Position numbers and translations under genes: made by a program
The notes under the pieces: generated by a model
The model's database searches: none
Told to the model about the DNA's origin: nothing
The model's input: only the letters and a program-made list of their open reading frames with translations
Origin: JANPPS01 sp043758105
Lineage (GTDB): Bacteria; Pseudomonadota; Alphaproteobacteria; Acetobacterales; Acetobacteraceae
DNA length: 35,450 nucleotides
Reading direction: 5' to 3'
Assembly: GCA_043758105.1 (NCBI GenBank)
Contig: JAYVOF010000076.1
Location: forward strand, 1-35,450
Shown here: positions 1-8,125 of the stretch, in pieces
How positions within the stretch are numbered: position 1 is the stretch's first letter
Layout of the letters: every line of letters begins with the position of its first letter

Positions 1-1
1 C

Positions 2-58
2 GGGGCTGAAGGGGGATTCGTGGTGTTGACGCCGTTCATCCGGACCCATTTCGCGTGA
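2..58 (+). CDS. 3' end of an upstream gene (partial), possibly tssK
   Basis: An open frame enters from the left edge and ends at a TGA ten bases before tssL. The visible tail is GAEGGFVVLTPFIRTHFA. It is too short to identify by sequence. In the rhizobial/agrobacterial imp order, which the rest of this locus follows, the gene before tssL (impK) is tssK (impJ), the baseplate-to-membrane-complex connector, so tssK is the best guess from context alone. The tight spacing to tssL suggests the same operon. Confidence 0.5.
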   Translation, partial: GAEGGFVVLTPFIRTHFA

Positions 59-60
59 CC

Positions 61-66
61 AGGGGG
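61..66 (+). promoter_or_regulatory. Ribosome binding site of tssL
   Basis: The purine run AGGGGGG sits immediately before two consecutive ATG codons (69 and 72). Spacing is better for the second ATG, so the true N-terminus may be one residue shorter than annotated. Confidence 0.5.
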
Positions 67-68
67 GC

Positions 69-1445
69 ATGATGTCCACCGACAATCCCTTTGCCGAGCC
101 GGACGATTCCGACCGCACGGTGATACGTCCCGGTGCGCGCCCCGTGCCCGGCGGACGCCCCACTCCCCCTACGGCAGCCCCGATGGCCCCGGAGGCATCG
201 CGTCCAGCAGACATACCGCGCCCGATTTCCGCGGGGGACTCCGTGGACCGCGCGGCTCTCGCGGTGGGTTCCACACCGCTCGCCATCGCCGCCGCGCCGC
301 TGCTGCAGCTATTGGGCCGTCTGCGCAACACCGCCACGCCGCCGGATGCCGGGGATTTGCGGGAGCGCGCGGTGGCCGAGATGCGGCGGTTCGAACAGGC
401 GGCGCGGGATGGCGGCGTGCCGATGGATCAGCTTCGCCCGGCGCATTACGCCCTGTGCGCCAGCCTCGACGACGTGGTGCTCAACACCCCCTGGGGCAGC
501 ACCGGCAGCTGGGCCTCCCGCTCGCTCATCTCCACCTTCCACCAGGAAGTCCGCAGCGGTGAGCGGTTCTTCGACCTGTTGACCCAGATGCGGCAAAACC
601 CCGGCACTTTCCTGCCGGTGCTGGAGCTGATGTATCTCTGCCTATCGCTCGGCTTCATGGGCCGTCACCGCCTGTCGCCGCGGGGTCCGGCGGAAATCGA
701 CCGGCTGCGGGAGGAGACGTATAGCGTCATCGTGAAACAGCGCCCGGCGCCCGAGCCCGCGCTGTCGCCGCGATGGCAGGGGGCGGACGCGCCCTATCGC
801 CCGGCGCGGGCCCGGTTGCCGGTCTGGGTCGCGGCGGTGGCGGGGCTGGCGCTGGTGGCGCTGGTCTGGGCCTGGTCGGCCCGCACCCTGGCCGTCGCGT
901 CCGACGCGTTATTCGCCCGGGCGCTCGCGGTGCCGCCGGGTCACATGCCGGCGATCAGCCGGGCGGCTCCGGTGCAGCCGCCCCGGACCGTCGCCTCGAC
1001 CGAGCCGGGGCCGATCAACCGGCTCCGCACATTTCTCAAGCCCGAGATCGACCAGAACCTCGTGACCGTCGCCGGCACGGACGCGACGCCGATCGTCCGC
1101 ATCCGCAATCAGGGCCTGTTCGGCTCCGGCAGCGCCAGCCTGAACGAGCGGTTCCTGCCGTTGCTCGCCCGCATCGGCCTGGCGCTGGCGGCGGAGTCGG
1201 GTCCGGTGGACGTGGTGGGGCATAGCGACAATCAGCCGATCCGCACCGTGCAATTCCCCTCCAACCTTCAACTGTCCGCCGCCCGGGCCAAATCTGCCGC
1301 GAGCGCGCTCGCCCGCAGCATCGGCGATGCCAGCCGGCTGCATACCGAGGGCCGGGCCGACGCCGATCCGGTCGCGAGCAATGCGACGCCCGAGGGCCGC
1401 GAGCAAAATCGGCGCATCGAGGTCGTTTTGCACCGGCAGGGCTGA
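69..1445 (+). CDS. tssL: TssL: T6SS inner-membrane DotU protein with OmpA-like tail
   Basis: Inner-membrane component of the T6SS TssJLM complex that anchors the baseplate. The 458 residues divide into a low-complexity, Pro-rich cytoplasmic N-terminus (1-60), a DotU/TssL helical domain (about 65-230), one transmembrane helix (about 250-271, LPVWVAAVAGLALVALVWAW) and a periplasmic OmpA/MotB-like peptidoglycan-binding domain (about 330-455). The last domain has GHSDNQPI near residue 384 and EQNRRIEVVL near 446. It is an extended TssL that binds the wall itself. Near the N-terminus, DSDRTVIRPG places Thr17 in an acidic T-V-I context. In Agrobacterium, PpkA phosphorylates an N-terminal TssL threonine (Thr14) that Fha then binds, so Thr17 is the likely counterpart (inference). 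The TGA stop shares one base with the tssM ATG, indicating translational coupling. Confidence 0.95.
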   Translation: MMSTDNPFAEPDDSDRTVIRPGARPVPGGRPTPPTAAPMAPEASRPADIPRPISAGDSVDRAALAVGSTPLAIAAAPLLQLLGRLRNTATPPDAGDLRERAVAEMRRFEQAARDGGVPMDQLRPAHYALCASLDDVVLNTPWGSTGSWASRSLISTFHQEVRSGERFFDLLTQMRQNPGTFLPVLELMYLCLSLGFMGRHRLSPRGPAEIDRLREETYSVIVKQRPAPEPALSPRWQGADAPYRPARARLPVWVAAVAGLALVALVWAWSARTLAVASDALFARALAVPPGHMPAISRAAPVQPPRTVASTEPGPINRLRTFLKPEIDQNLVTVAGTDATPIVRIRNQGLFGSGSASLNERFLPLLARIGLALAAESGPVDVVGHSDNQPIRTVQFPSNLQLSAARAKSAASALARSIGDASRLHTEGRADADPVASNATPEGREQNRRIEVVLHRQG

Positions 1446-4400
1446 TGATGCGCATCCTACTAAGCCATTGGACCTTGAGCGGCATCGGCGCCGCCCTACT
1501 GGCGCTGTTGGTCTGGTTCTTCGGCCCGTTACTCGCGTGGTTCGAGCCCTGGTGGGTCCGCGCCGGCCTGATCTTGCTGATCGCGCTCGTCTGGGGCGGC
1601 ACCAATTTCTGGGTCCACCGCCGCCGCGTCCGGGCGGAGGCGGCGCTCGTGGCAGGCGTGGTGGAAACCGATGCGTCCGGCGAGGAGGTCGCGGCGTTGC
1701 GCGAACGGCTGACCGCGGCATTGGCGACGCTGAAGCACGCGAGCGGCACGCGGGGCTATCTGTATGCGCAGCCCTGGTACGTCATCATCGGCCCGCCCGG
1801 TGCGGGTAAGACCACGGCGCTGCGTCATTCCGGCCTAAATTTTCCGCTATCGGCTGAAACCGGGGCGGTTGCCGGGGTGGGCGGCACACGCCTCTGCGAT
1901 TGGTGGTTCACCGATCAGGCCGTGCTGATCGACACCGCCGGGCGCTATACGACGCAGGATAGCGACGCCCGGGTGGACCGCGCCGGGTGGGACGGGTTCC
2001 TCGCGCTGCTGCGCCGCACCCGGGCGCGTCAGCCGCTGAACGGGGTGATCGTCGCGATCAGCGTCACCGACATCGTGACCAACCCGGCGCTCGCGCTGCT
2101 GCACGCCCAGGCGATCCGGACGCGGGTGAAGGAGCTGGTGGAGCGGCTGGGCGTGCGGCTGCCGGTCTATGCTCTGTTGACGAAGACCGATCTGATCGCG
2201 GGTTTTACCGAGTTCTTCGACGATCTGGACCGGGAGCGGCGGGACCAGGTCTGGGGCACGACCTTCCCCTGGGTTGCCCCGAAGGCCACGGGGGAGATCC
2301 AGGCGGGGACCGTGATCGGGTTCCAGGACGCCTTCGACGCCCTGGTCGCGCGGCTCCAGACCCGTCTGCCGGAGCGGTTGCAGGCCGAGCGTAGTGCGGA
2401 GCGGCGCGTGCTGATCGCCGGCTTCCCCGCCCAGGTCGCGAGCCTGGCGGAGCCGATCGGCCAGTTCCTCACCGCCGCGTTCGGCGGCACCCGGCTCGAC
2501 CCGGCCCCCCTGTTGCGCGGCGTCTATCTCGCGTCCGGCACGCAGGAGGGCACCCCGCTCGACCGGCTGACCGGCGTGCTGGCGCAGACCTTCGGCCTGG
2601 ACCAGCGCCTGTTGCCGAGCCTCCGCCCCACCGGCGGGCGCAGCTATTTCCTGGGGCGCTTGCTCCGCGAGGTCGTGTTCGGCGAGGCGCTGCTGGTGTC
2701 CGAACCGCCGGGCCGCGCGCGGCGCCGGGTCGCGTTGCGGGCGGGTGCGTTCGCCGCGGTGGCGCTGGTGACGGTGGCGGCCAGCGCCCTGCTATGGCGC
2801 AGTGGACGGGCGGCGGAGGCGGAGGTGACCGAGCTTTCGGCAGCCCTCACCCGGTATGAGGCCGCCGCCGCCGCGCTCCCGCTCGACCCCGTGGCGGAGG
2901 GTGACCTCGCGCGGATCACGCCGCTGTTGGATCAGGCCCGGGCGCTGCCGTTCGCGGGTGGTGCGGGTTCCACCGGCCTGTCGCAGGCCAGCAGCCTCGG
3001 TACGGTGTCGCGCAGCGTCTATCGCCATGCGCTGGAGCGCGTGCTGCTGCCGCGGCTGGTCTGGCGGCTGGAGGGCGGTATGCGCGGCGCGCTGAATCGC
3101 GCGGATTATCTGTATCAGGCGACCCGGGTCTATCTCATGCTCGGCAGCCAGGGTCCGCTCGACCGGGATTTAGTGCGGGAGTGGATGACGCTCGACTGGG
3201 CCACCGCCTATCCGGGTGCCACGCAGGCGCTGCTGCGCCAATCGTTGGCGACGCATTTGGACGCGCTGCTGGCCAATCCGCTGCCGGAGGTGACGCTGGA
3301 CGGCGCGCTGGTGGAGAATGCGCGCAGCACCTTTAGCCGGGTTTCCTTGGCGGAGCGGGTGTATTCCCGCATCCGCCCCAGTGCCGCCGCCCGGAAATTG
3401 GCCCCCTTCGTGCCGGCGGACGTGCTGGGTGCGTCCGGCATCCGCGTGTTCACGCGCCCGTCCGGCAAGCCGTTGACCGATGGGATCCCGGGGTTTTTGA
3501 CCGTGGAGGGCTTCCACCGCGTGCTGCTGCCGGGCCTGGCCCCTGGCGTGCGAGACGTGGTGGCGGAAAGCTGGGTGCTGGGTCCAGACGCGCAATCCAA
3601 GGCCGCCGACCCAGCGCTGGCGACCCTGGAGCACGACGTGGTGGCGCTCTATGCGGCGGATTATGCCCGGGCCTGGGATGGATTGCTGGCGGATCTGGCG
3701 GTGGTGCCGCTCCGGAGTTTGCAACAGGGCGTGCAGGATTTGTATGTCCTTGCCTCCCCCCAATCGCCGATGCGGGATTTGTTGGTGGCCGTCGCACGGC
3801 AATTGACGCTGAGCGAGCCGCCGGGCGGGGCCAAGCCGGAGGCCGCGCCGTCGGCGCTGCAGAGCGTGGTGGGCGCCGGGGCCGCGCCGGTGGTGCCGCC
3901 CGGTCAGGCGATCGATGAACGATACCGGGCGCTGCGGGACTATGTGGGCAAGGGTCCGGGGGCGCCGATCGACCTCACGCTCAAGCTGCTGAACGATCTG
4001 CAGCAGCAATTGGCCCCGCTCGCCAGTGCGGCGGCGGGCGGCAGTGCGGCGGCAGTCGCGTCCGGGCCGGATCCGGGGCAGCTGTTGCGGGCCGAGGCCT
4101 ATCGCCTGCCGGTGCCGGTCGCGGGCTGGTTGCAAACCCTGGCGGCGACCGGCAACCAGCTGCGCGGCGGCGGCGCCAAGCAGCAGGCGGCGGCGGCGTT
4201 CAACGGTCCGTCCGGCCCCGCCTCGCTCTGCCGCGACGCGGTCGAGGGCCGGTACCCGTTCCGGCCCGACCCGGTGCGGGAGACGCCGCTCGAGGATTTC
4301 GCCAAGCTGTTCGCCCCGGGCGGGCGGATGGACGCGTTCTTTAGCCAGCAGTTGCGCGCCTTCGTCGATCAATCCGCGGCCGGGTGGAAGCTGCAGCCGG

Positions 4401-4891
4401 TGGGGGGCGTGGAGCCGCCGGTGAACGAGGCGAATCTTGCGCAATTCCAGCGGGCGGCCATGATCCGGGACCTGTTCTTCGGCGCAGGCGGCGCGACGCC
4501 GGCCGTCCGGTTCGACATCACGCCCGATTCGGCCGACCCCGGCACGCGTCAGGTGACGCTGGACCTGAACGGCCTGGCGATCCCCTATGCCCAAGGGCCT
4601 TCCCGCGCGATTTCGGTGGCCTGGCCGGGTCCGCAGGGCATGAGCGACGTCCGCCTGGTGTTCGATCCGCCGCCCAAAAGCGGTCCGCCGGTGCTGGAGG
4701 AAAAGGGGCCGTGGGCGCTGTTCCGGCTGTTCGGGCGGGGTAGGCTGGTGCAGCAGGGCGCGTCCGAGGAATACTTGCTGACGTTCGAGCTGGCGGACCG
4801 CAAGGTGGCCTATAAAATCCGGGCCGGCTCGGTCAACAACCCGTTCGCGCCGGGCATGCTGCAGGCGTTCCAATGCCCCCGCCTGCTGTAA
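1445..4891 (+). CDS. tssM: TssM: T6SS inner-membrane IcmF protein
   Basis: Large inner-membrane core protein of the T6SS membrane complex; it spans the periplasm and contacts TssL and the TssJ lipoprotein. At 1148 residues it has normal family length. Two N-terminal transmembrane helices lie at about 8-50 and a third at about 434-455. Between them is a cytoplasmic NTPase-like domain with Walker A GPPGAGKTT (116-124) and Walker B VLIDTAGR (Asp163). The long periplasmic part ends with the family-typical NPFAPGMLQAFQCP. Both nucleotide-binding motifs look intact, which is not true of all TssM proteins. The gene starts on the tssL stop codon and overlaps tagF by 19 bases. A second ATG follows immediately (1448), so the start is uncertain by one codon. 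Confidence 0.96.
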   Translation: MMRILLSHWTLSGIGAALLALLVWFFGPLLAWFEPWWVRAGLILLIALVWGGTNFWVHRRRVRAEAALVAGVVETDASGEEVAALRERLTAALATLKHASGTRGYLYAQPWYVIIGPPGAGKTTALRHSGLNFPLSAETGAVAGVGGTRLCDWWFTDQAVLIDTAGRYTTQDSDARVDRAGWDGFLALLRRTRARQPLNGVIVAISVTDIVTNPALALLHAQAIRTRVKELVERLGVRLPVYALLTKTDLIAGFTEFFDDLDRERRDQVWGTTFPWVAPKATGEIQAGTVIGFQDAFDALVARLQTRLPERLQAERSAERRVLIAGFPAQVASLAEPIGQFLTAAFGGTRLDPAPLLRGVYLASGTQEGTPLDRLTGVLAQTFGLDQRLLPSLRPTGGRSYFLGRLLREVVFGEALLVSEPPGRARRRVALRAGAFAAVALVTVAASALLWRSGRAAEAEVTELSAALTRYEAAAAALPLDPVAEGDLARITPLLDQARALPFAGGAGSTGLSQASSLGTVSRSVYRHALERVLLPRLVWRLEGGMRGALNRADYLYQATRVYLMLGSQGPLDRDLVREWMTLDWATAYPGATQALLRQSLATHLDALLANPLPEVTLDGALVENARSTFSRVSLAERVYSRIRPSAAARKLAPFVPADVLGASGIRVFTRPSGKPLTDGIPGFLTVEGFHRVLLPGLAPGVRDVVAESWVLGPDAQSKAADPALATLEHDVVALYAADYARAWDGLLADLAVVPLRSLQQGVQDLYVLASPQSPMRDLLVAVARQLTLSEPPGGAKPEAAPSALQSVVGAGAAPVVPPGQAIDERYRALRDYVGKGPGAPIDLTLKLLNDLQQQLAPLASAAAGGSAAAVASGPDPGQLLRAEAYRLPVPVAGWLQTLAATGNQLRGGGAKQQAAAAFNGPSGPASLCRDAVEGRYPFRPDPVRETPLEDFAKLFAPGGRMDAFFSQQLRAFVDQSAAGWKLQPVGGVEPPVNEANLAQFQRAAMIRDLFFGAGGATPAVRFDITPDSADPGTRQVTLDLNGLAIPYAQGPSRAISVAWPGPQGMSDVRLVFDPPPKSGPPVLEEKGPWALFRLFGRGRLVQQGASEEYLLTFELADRKVAYKIRAGSVNNPFAPGMLQAFQCPRLL

Positions 4892-5412
4892 TTGTAGGAT
4901 TTTACGGTAAGCTGCCGTCCCGCGGCGATTTTGTCCGGGCCGGGCTGCCGGGGGGATTCGTGACACCCTGGGATGCGTGGTTTCAGGCCGTGCTGGCCGA
5001 AAGCCGCGCGCTGCTGGGTGACCGATGGCTGCCGGCCTGGATGGAAGCGCCGGTCTGGCGCTTTCTGCTGGACGCGGGCATGTGCGGGCCGGACGCCGTG
5101 CTGGGCCTGTGGATGCCGAGCGTGGATCGCGTGGGCAGGGCATTCCCCCTCACCATCGCCGCCGTATTCGAAGGCGGCCCGGCCTCGTCCGCCGAGGGCT
5201 GGCTGAACGCGGCGGAGGCGTGCGGGCGGCAGGCGCTGGCAGACGATTTAGATCCCGCCGGGCTCACGGCGTGCCTGCCGCCATTCGCGGACGGGCGAGA
5301 CCCAGCCGTTTCCGGATGGTGGACGGAGGGGGCACCGCTGGTTCCCGCCGGGCACCGTCCGGGTGGGCTGCCGGACGGCGCGGATTTCGCCACGATGCTG
5401 GCCGGGCCATGA
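4873..5412 (+). CDS. tagF: TagF: T6SS-associated post-translational repressor
   Basis: A 179-residue TagF/ImpM-family protein. TagF is a cytoplasmic repressor of T6SS firing; in Agrobacterium it acts through Fha and the membrane complex and is relieved by PpkA-dependent phosphorylation (family knowledge). The N-terminal VGFYGKLPSRGDFVRAGLP and the later LWMPSVDRVGRAFPL are family hallmarks. In Agrobacterium TagF is fused to PppA; here they are two genes joined by an ATGA overlap (5409-5412), consistent with a split or unfused ancestral form. The start overlaps the end of tssM by 19 bases, and I see no clear ribosome binding site, so it is probably translated by coupling. Confidence 0.92.
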   Translation: MPPPAVIVGFYGKLPSRGDFVRAGLPGGFVTPWDAWFQAVLAESRALLGDRWLPAWMEAPVWRFLLDAGMCGPDAVLGLWMPSVDRVGRAFPLTIAAVFEGGPASSAEGWLNAAEACGRQALADDLDPAGLTACLPPFADGRDPAVSGWWTEGAPLVPAGHRPGGLPDGADFATMLAGP

Positions 5413-6137
5413 GCGTCACCAAGCGCGCCCTCGCCGATTGGGCCGTGACCCACCCCGGCGCGGTGCGTCCGTTGAACGAGGACGCGCTGGTGCGCCGGCC
5501 CGAGGTCGGGTTGTGGGCGGTGGCCGACGGTGCCGGTGGGCATCAGGCGGGGGACGTCGCCTCCGGCATGATCGCCGCCGCCCTCGATGCCGTGCCCGCG
5601 GCGCTATCGGCGGATGAGGCGCTGATGCAGGTCCGCCTGCGCCTGGCGGCGGTGCACGACGCGCTGCGGGAGCGGGCGGCGCAGGACGGGCCGGGCGCGG
5701 TGATCGCCTCCACGGTCGTGGTGCTGTTGATCCGGGACGGGCATTTCGCCTGTCTGTGGGCCGGGGACTCTCGCGCCTATCTGCTGCGCCGCGGCGTGTT
5801 ACAGGCGGTGACGACGGACCATAGCCTGGTGCAGGAACTGGTGGCCGCCGGCACGCTCACCGACGCCGAGGCCGAGCATCATCCACAGGCGAACGTCATC
5901 ACCCGCGCGGTGGGTGCCGGGGAGGCGATGCTGGAGCTGGACAAAATCACCGCCCCGGTCGAGGCTGGGGACCGGTTCCTGCTGTGCAGCGACGGCCTGT
6001 GTAAGACGCTGGACGCTGCGACCCTCGCCCGCCTGGTGGCCACCCCCGACCCGGCGGAGCAGCTGGTGGCGGCGGCGCTCGCGGCCGGGGTGCGGGACAA
6101 CGTGACCGCTGTCGTGGTCGAGGCCCGCGATGCTTGA
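5409..6137 (+). CDS. pppA: PppA: PP2C-type Ser/Thr phosphatase of the T6SS switch
   Basis: A 242-residue PPM/PP2C phosphatase that reverses PpkA phosphorylation in the T6SS threonine-phosphorylation pathway. Metal-binding aspartates are all present: Asp25 in RPLNEDAL, Asp40 in VADGAGGHQAG, Asp195 in LCSDGLCKT and Asp230 in VRDNVTAVV. Other motifs are WAGDSRAYLLR and TTDHSLVQELVAAG. The open frame extends much further upstream (to 5025), but that stretch lies inside tagF and shows no phosphatase homology. The chosen ATG at 5409 gives a complete domain and a classic ATGA overlap with the tagF stop. The end overlaps ppkA by 8 bases. Confidence 0.95.
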   Translation: MSVTKRALADWAVTHPGAVRPLNEDALVRRPEVGLWAVADGAGGHQAGDVASGMIAAALDAVPAALSADEALMQVRLRLAAVHDALRERAAQDGPGAVIASTVVVLLIRDGHFACLWAGDSRAYLLRRGVLQAVTTDHSLVQELVAAGTLTDAEAEHHPQANVITRAVGAGEAMLELDKITAPVEAGDRFLLCSDGLCKTLDAATLARLVATPDPAEQLVAAALAAGVRDNVTAVVVEARDA

Positions 6138-8121
6138 GCGCCTGGGCAAATACGAGCTGCGCGGCGTGCTTGGTAAGGGGGCGATGGGGACCGTCTATGA
6201 CGCGTGGGATCCGGGGATCGCGCGCCGGGTCGCGATCAAGACGATACAGCTTCCGTCCGGTCAACACACATCTGGGGATGAAAATGCCGAGGACGCCTAT
6301 GCCCGGTTCAAGCGGGAGGCGCAGGCGGCCGGGCGGCTGAGCCATCCCGGCATCGTCGCGGTCTATGACCAGGGCGAGACCGATGGCGTCGCCTACATCG
6401 TCATGGAGCTGATCGAGGGGCAGCCGCTCAAGGCGTTGCTGGATCAGGAACACCGGCTGGCACCGGACGCCGCGATCCGCGTCATGGTGGGGCTGCTGGA
6501 TGCGCTGGGATATAGCCATGGGTGCGGGGTGATCCACCGGGACATCAAGCCGACCAACATCATCCTCACGAAATCCGGTGCGGTGAAGATCGCCGATTTC
6601 GGCATCGCCCGGATCGAAAACAGCGAGATGACCCAGGTCGGCACCGTGATGGGCACGCCGGCCTACATGTCGCCGGAGCAATTCATGGGTCAGGCGGTGG
6701 ACGCCCGCACCGACATCTATGCGTCGGGCGTGGTGCTGTATCACCTATTGACCGGGGAGAAGCCGTTCCAGGGCGGCATGACGGCGATCATGCACAAGGT
6801 CCTGCACACGGACCCGCCGAAGCCGTCCGAGTTGTCGGTCACGGCACCACCCGCGCTCGATGCCGTGGTGGCGAAGGCGATGGCCCGGCGTCCGGAGGAC
6901 CGGTACGCCTCGGCCCGGGCGTTTTCCGACGCGCTCACGGCCGCGATGCGCGCGCCGATGCCGGCGCCGGATGCGCATGAGGACCGGACGACGGTGCTGC
7001 CGCGGGGTGCGGCGCCCGTATCGATGCCGCCGGTCGCGAAGCTGCCGGCACCGCCGGCGGTCCAGCCGGGCAACCGGCGCTGGGGGGCGGTGATCGGCGG
7101 TATCACCCTGGTGATCGGGCTGGCCGCGGGCGCTGGCTGGTTGGTGTCGCGGCCCACGCCGCCGCCGGTTCAGACGGCCATGACGCCGGTCCCCGCTCCT
7201 GTTCCTGCCACACCTGTTCTCGCCCCGCCCGAACCGGCCGCGCCACCCGAGCCGGTCCAACCACCGATGCCGGCTCCAACGCCTGAGTCGCCCAAGATTG
7301 TGCCGCCCGCGCTCGTGCCGCCCGCTTTTGTGCCGCCCGCGCTCGTGCCGCCCGCTTTTGTGCCGCCCGCTTTTGTGCCGCCCGCGCCCGGCATTGCCAA
7401 ACCCGACCCGGCCCCCGTGCCGCCTATCGTTCCGGCGCCCGTGATGGCACCCGTTTTAGCGCCCATACCTCCAAGCGCGCTCGACGCCGCCCTGGCCGGC
7501 GTGCGCTGCACCGACCTGGAAACCACCATCGGGCCCGATCAGCGGATCGTCGTTACCGGTGCGGCCGGCGGCGGCGGGCCGGAAGGGGCGGCCCGGGTGG
7601 CGCTGGATGGCATGGCTGGCGCGCGAGCGGGCAGCCCGATCGACTGGCGCGCCGCCCGGTTCGACGGGCCTTATTGCCCGGTCGTGGACCTCGTGCGGTG
7701 GATCCGCGCCGGGGCGCCGCCGGGGTTCGAGTTCACGCTCCAGGGCGCGGGCAAGCCGTTCCGGGACCGGGCAAGGGTCCTGCCGCTGATCACCGCACCC
7801 GCCTTCCCCGCCCATTTGCGGCTGTCGTATTTTCAGCAGAATGGCAGCGTGGACCATCTATACCCGACCGGTGCGGATCCGGTGTGGCGGCCCAGTTCGT
7901 CCGTCGTGTTCACCGGGGCCGAGAGCGCGGGCTGGTCGGTCGGACCGCCGTTCGGCACCGACATGATCCTGGCCGTCATGTCGTCGGTGCCGCTGCCGTC
8001 CCGCCCCGCGGCCGAGCCGTCCGAGACCTACCTCGCGGTCTTGCGCACCGCGATCGAGGCCGCGCGGCGCGGCGGCGCCACCGTGCTGGCGCGGGTGATC
8101 GTCCTGCAAACGCAGCCCTAG
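6130..8121 (+). CDS. ppkA: PpkA: T6SS transmembrane Ser/Thr protein kinase
   Basis: A 663-residue Hanks-type kinase that turns on the T6SS by phosphorylating Fha or TssL. The N-terminal kinase domain (about 8-275) has a glycine-rich loop GKGAMGTV, Lys37, catalytic HRDIKPTN (136-143), DFG (156-158) and GTPAYMSPEQ in the activation segment, so it should be active. A linker carries HEDRTTVLPRG (Thr287/Thr288), resembling the TssL phospho-motif. One transmembrane helix follows at about 317-338, then a long Pro-rich stretch including six VPPA[L/F/P] repeats. The C-terminus (about 460-663) contains LRLSYFQQNGSVDHLYPTG and resembles DUF4384 domains, whereas Pseudomonas PpkA ends in a von Willebrand A domain. 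It overlaps pppA by 8 bases. Confidence 0.95.
   Translation: MLERLGKYELRGVLGKGAMGTVYDAWDPGIARRVAIKTIQLPSGQHTSGDENAEDAYARFKREAQAAGRLSHPGIVAVYDQGETDGVAYIVMELIEGQPLKALLDQEHRLAPDAAIRVMVGLLDALGYSHGCGVIHRDIKPTNIILTKSGAVKIADFGIARIENSEMTQVGTVMGTPAYMSPEQFMGQAVDARTDIYASGVVLYHLLTGEKPFQGGMTAIMHKVLHTDPPKPSELSVTAPPALDAVVAKAMARRPEDRYASARAFSDALTAAMRAPMPAPDAHEDRTTVLPRGAAPVSMPPVAKLPAPPAVQPGNRRWGAVIGGITLVIGLAAGAGWLVSRPTPPPVQTAMTPVPAPVPATPVLAPPEPAAPPEPVQPPMPAPTPESPKIVPPALVPPAFVPPALVPPAFVPPAFVPPAPGIAKPDPAPVPPIVPAPVMAPVLAPIPPSALDAALAGVRCTDLETTIGPDQRIVVTGAAGGGGPEGAARVALDGMAGARAGSPIDWRAARFDGPYCPVVDLVRWIRAGAPPGFEFTLQGAGKPFRDRARVLPLITAPAFPAHLRLSYFQQNGSVDHLYPTGADPVWRPSSSVVFTGAESAGWSVGPPFGTDMILAVMSSVPLPSRPAAEPSETYLAVLRTAIEAARRGGATVLARVIVLQTQP
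7300..7389 (+). repeat. Six 15-bp tandem repeats in ppkA
   Basis: Six head-to-tail copies of a 15-base unit of the form GTGCCGCCCGC(GCTC/TTTT), the last ending in GCCC. They encode V-P-P-A-[L/F/P] repeats in the extracytoplasmic Pro-rich stalk after the transmembrane helix. The unit keeps the reading frame, so copy-number change would alter stalk length without breaking the gene. Confidence 0.95.
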
Positions 8122-8125
8122 AGCC

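Noticed and set aside
3170..5143. Long minus-strand open frame (657 codons) opposite tssM/tagF
   Set aside because: Arg/His/Gln-rich antisense shadow of well-supported genes.
5025..5408. Upstream extension of pppA
   Set aside because: The added 128 codons lie inside tagF in another frame and add no phosphatase sequence; the ATGA overlap start at 5409 fits better.
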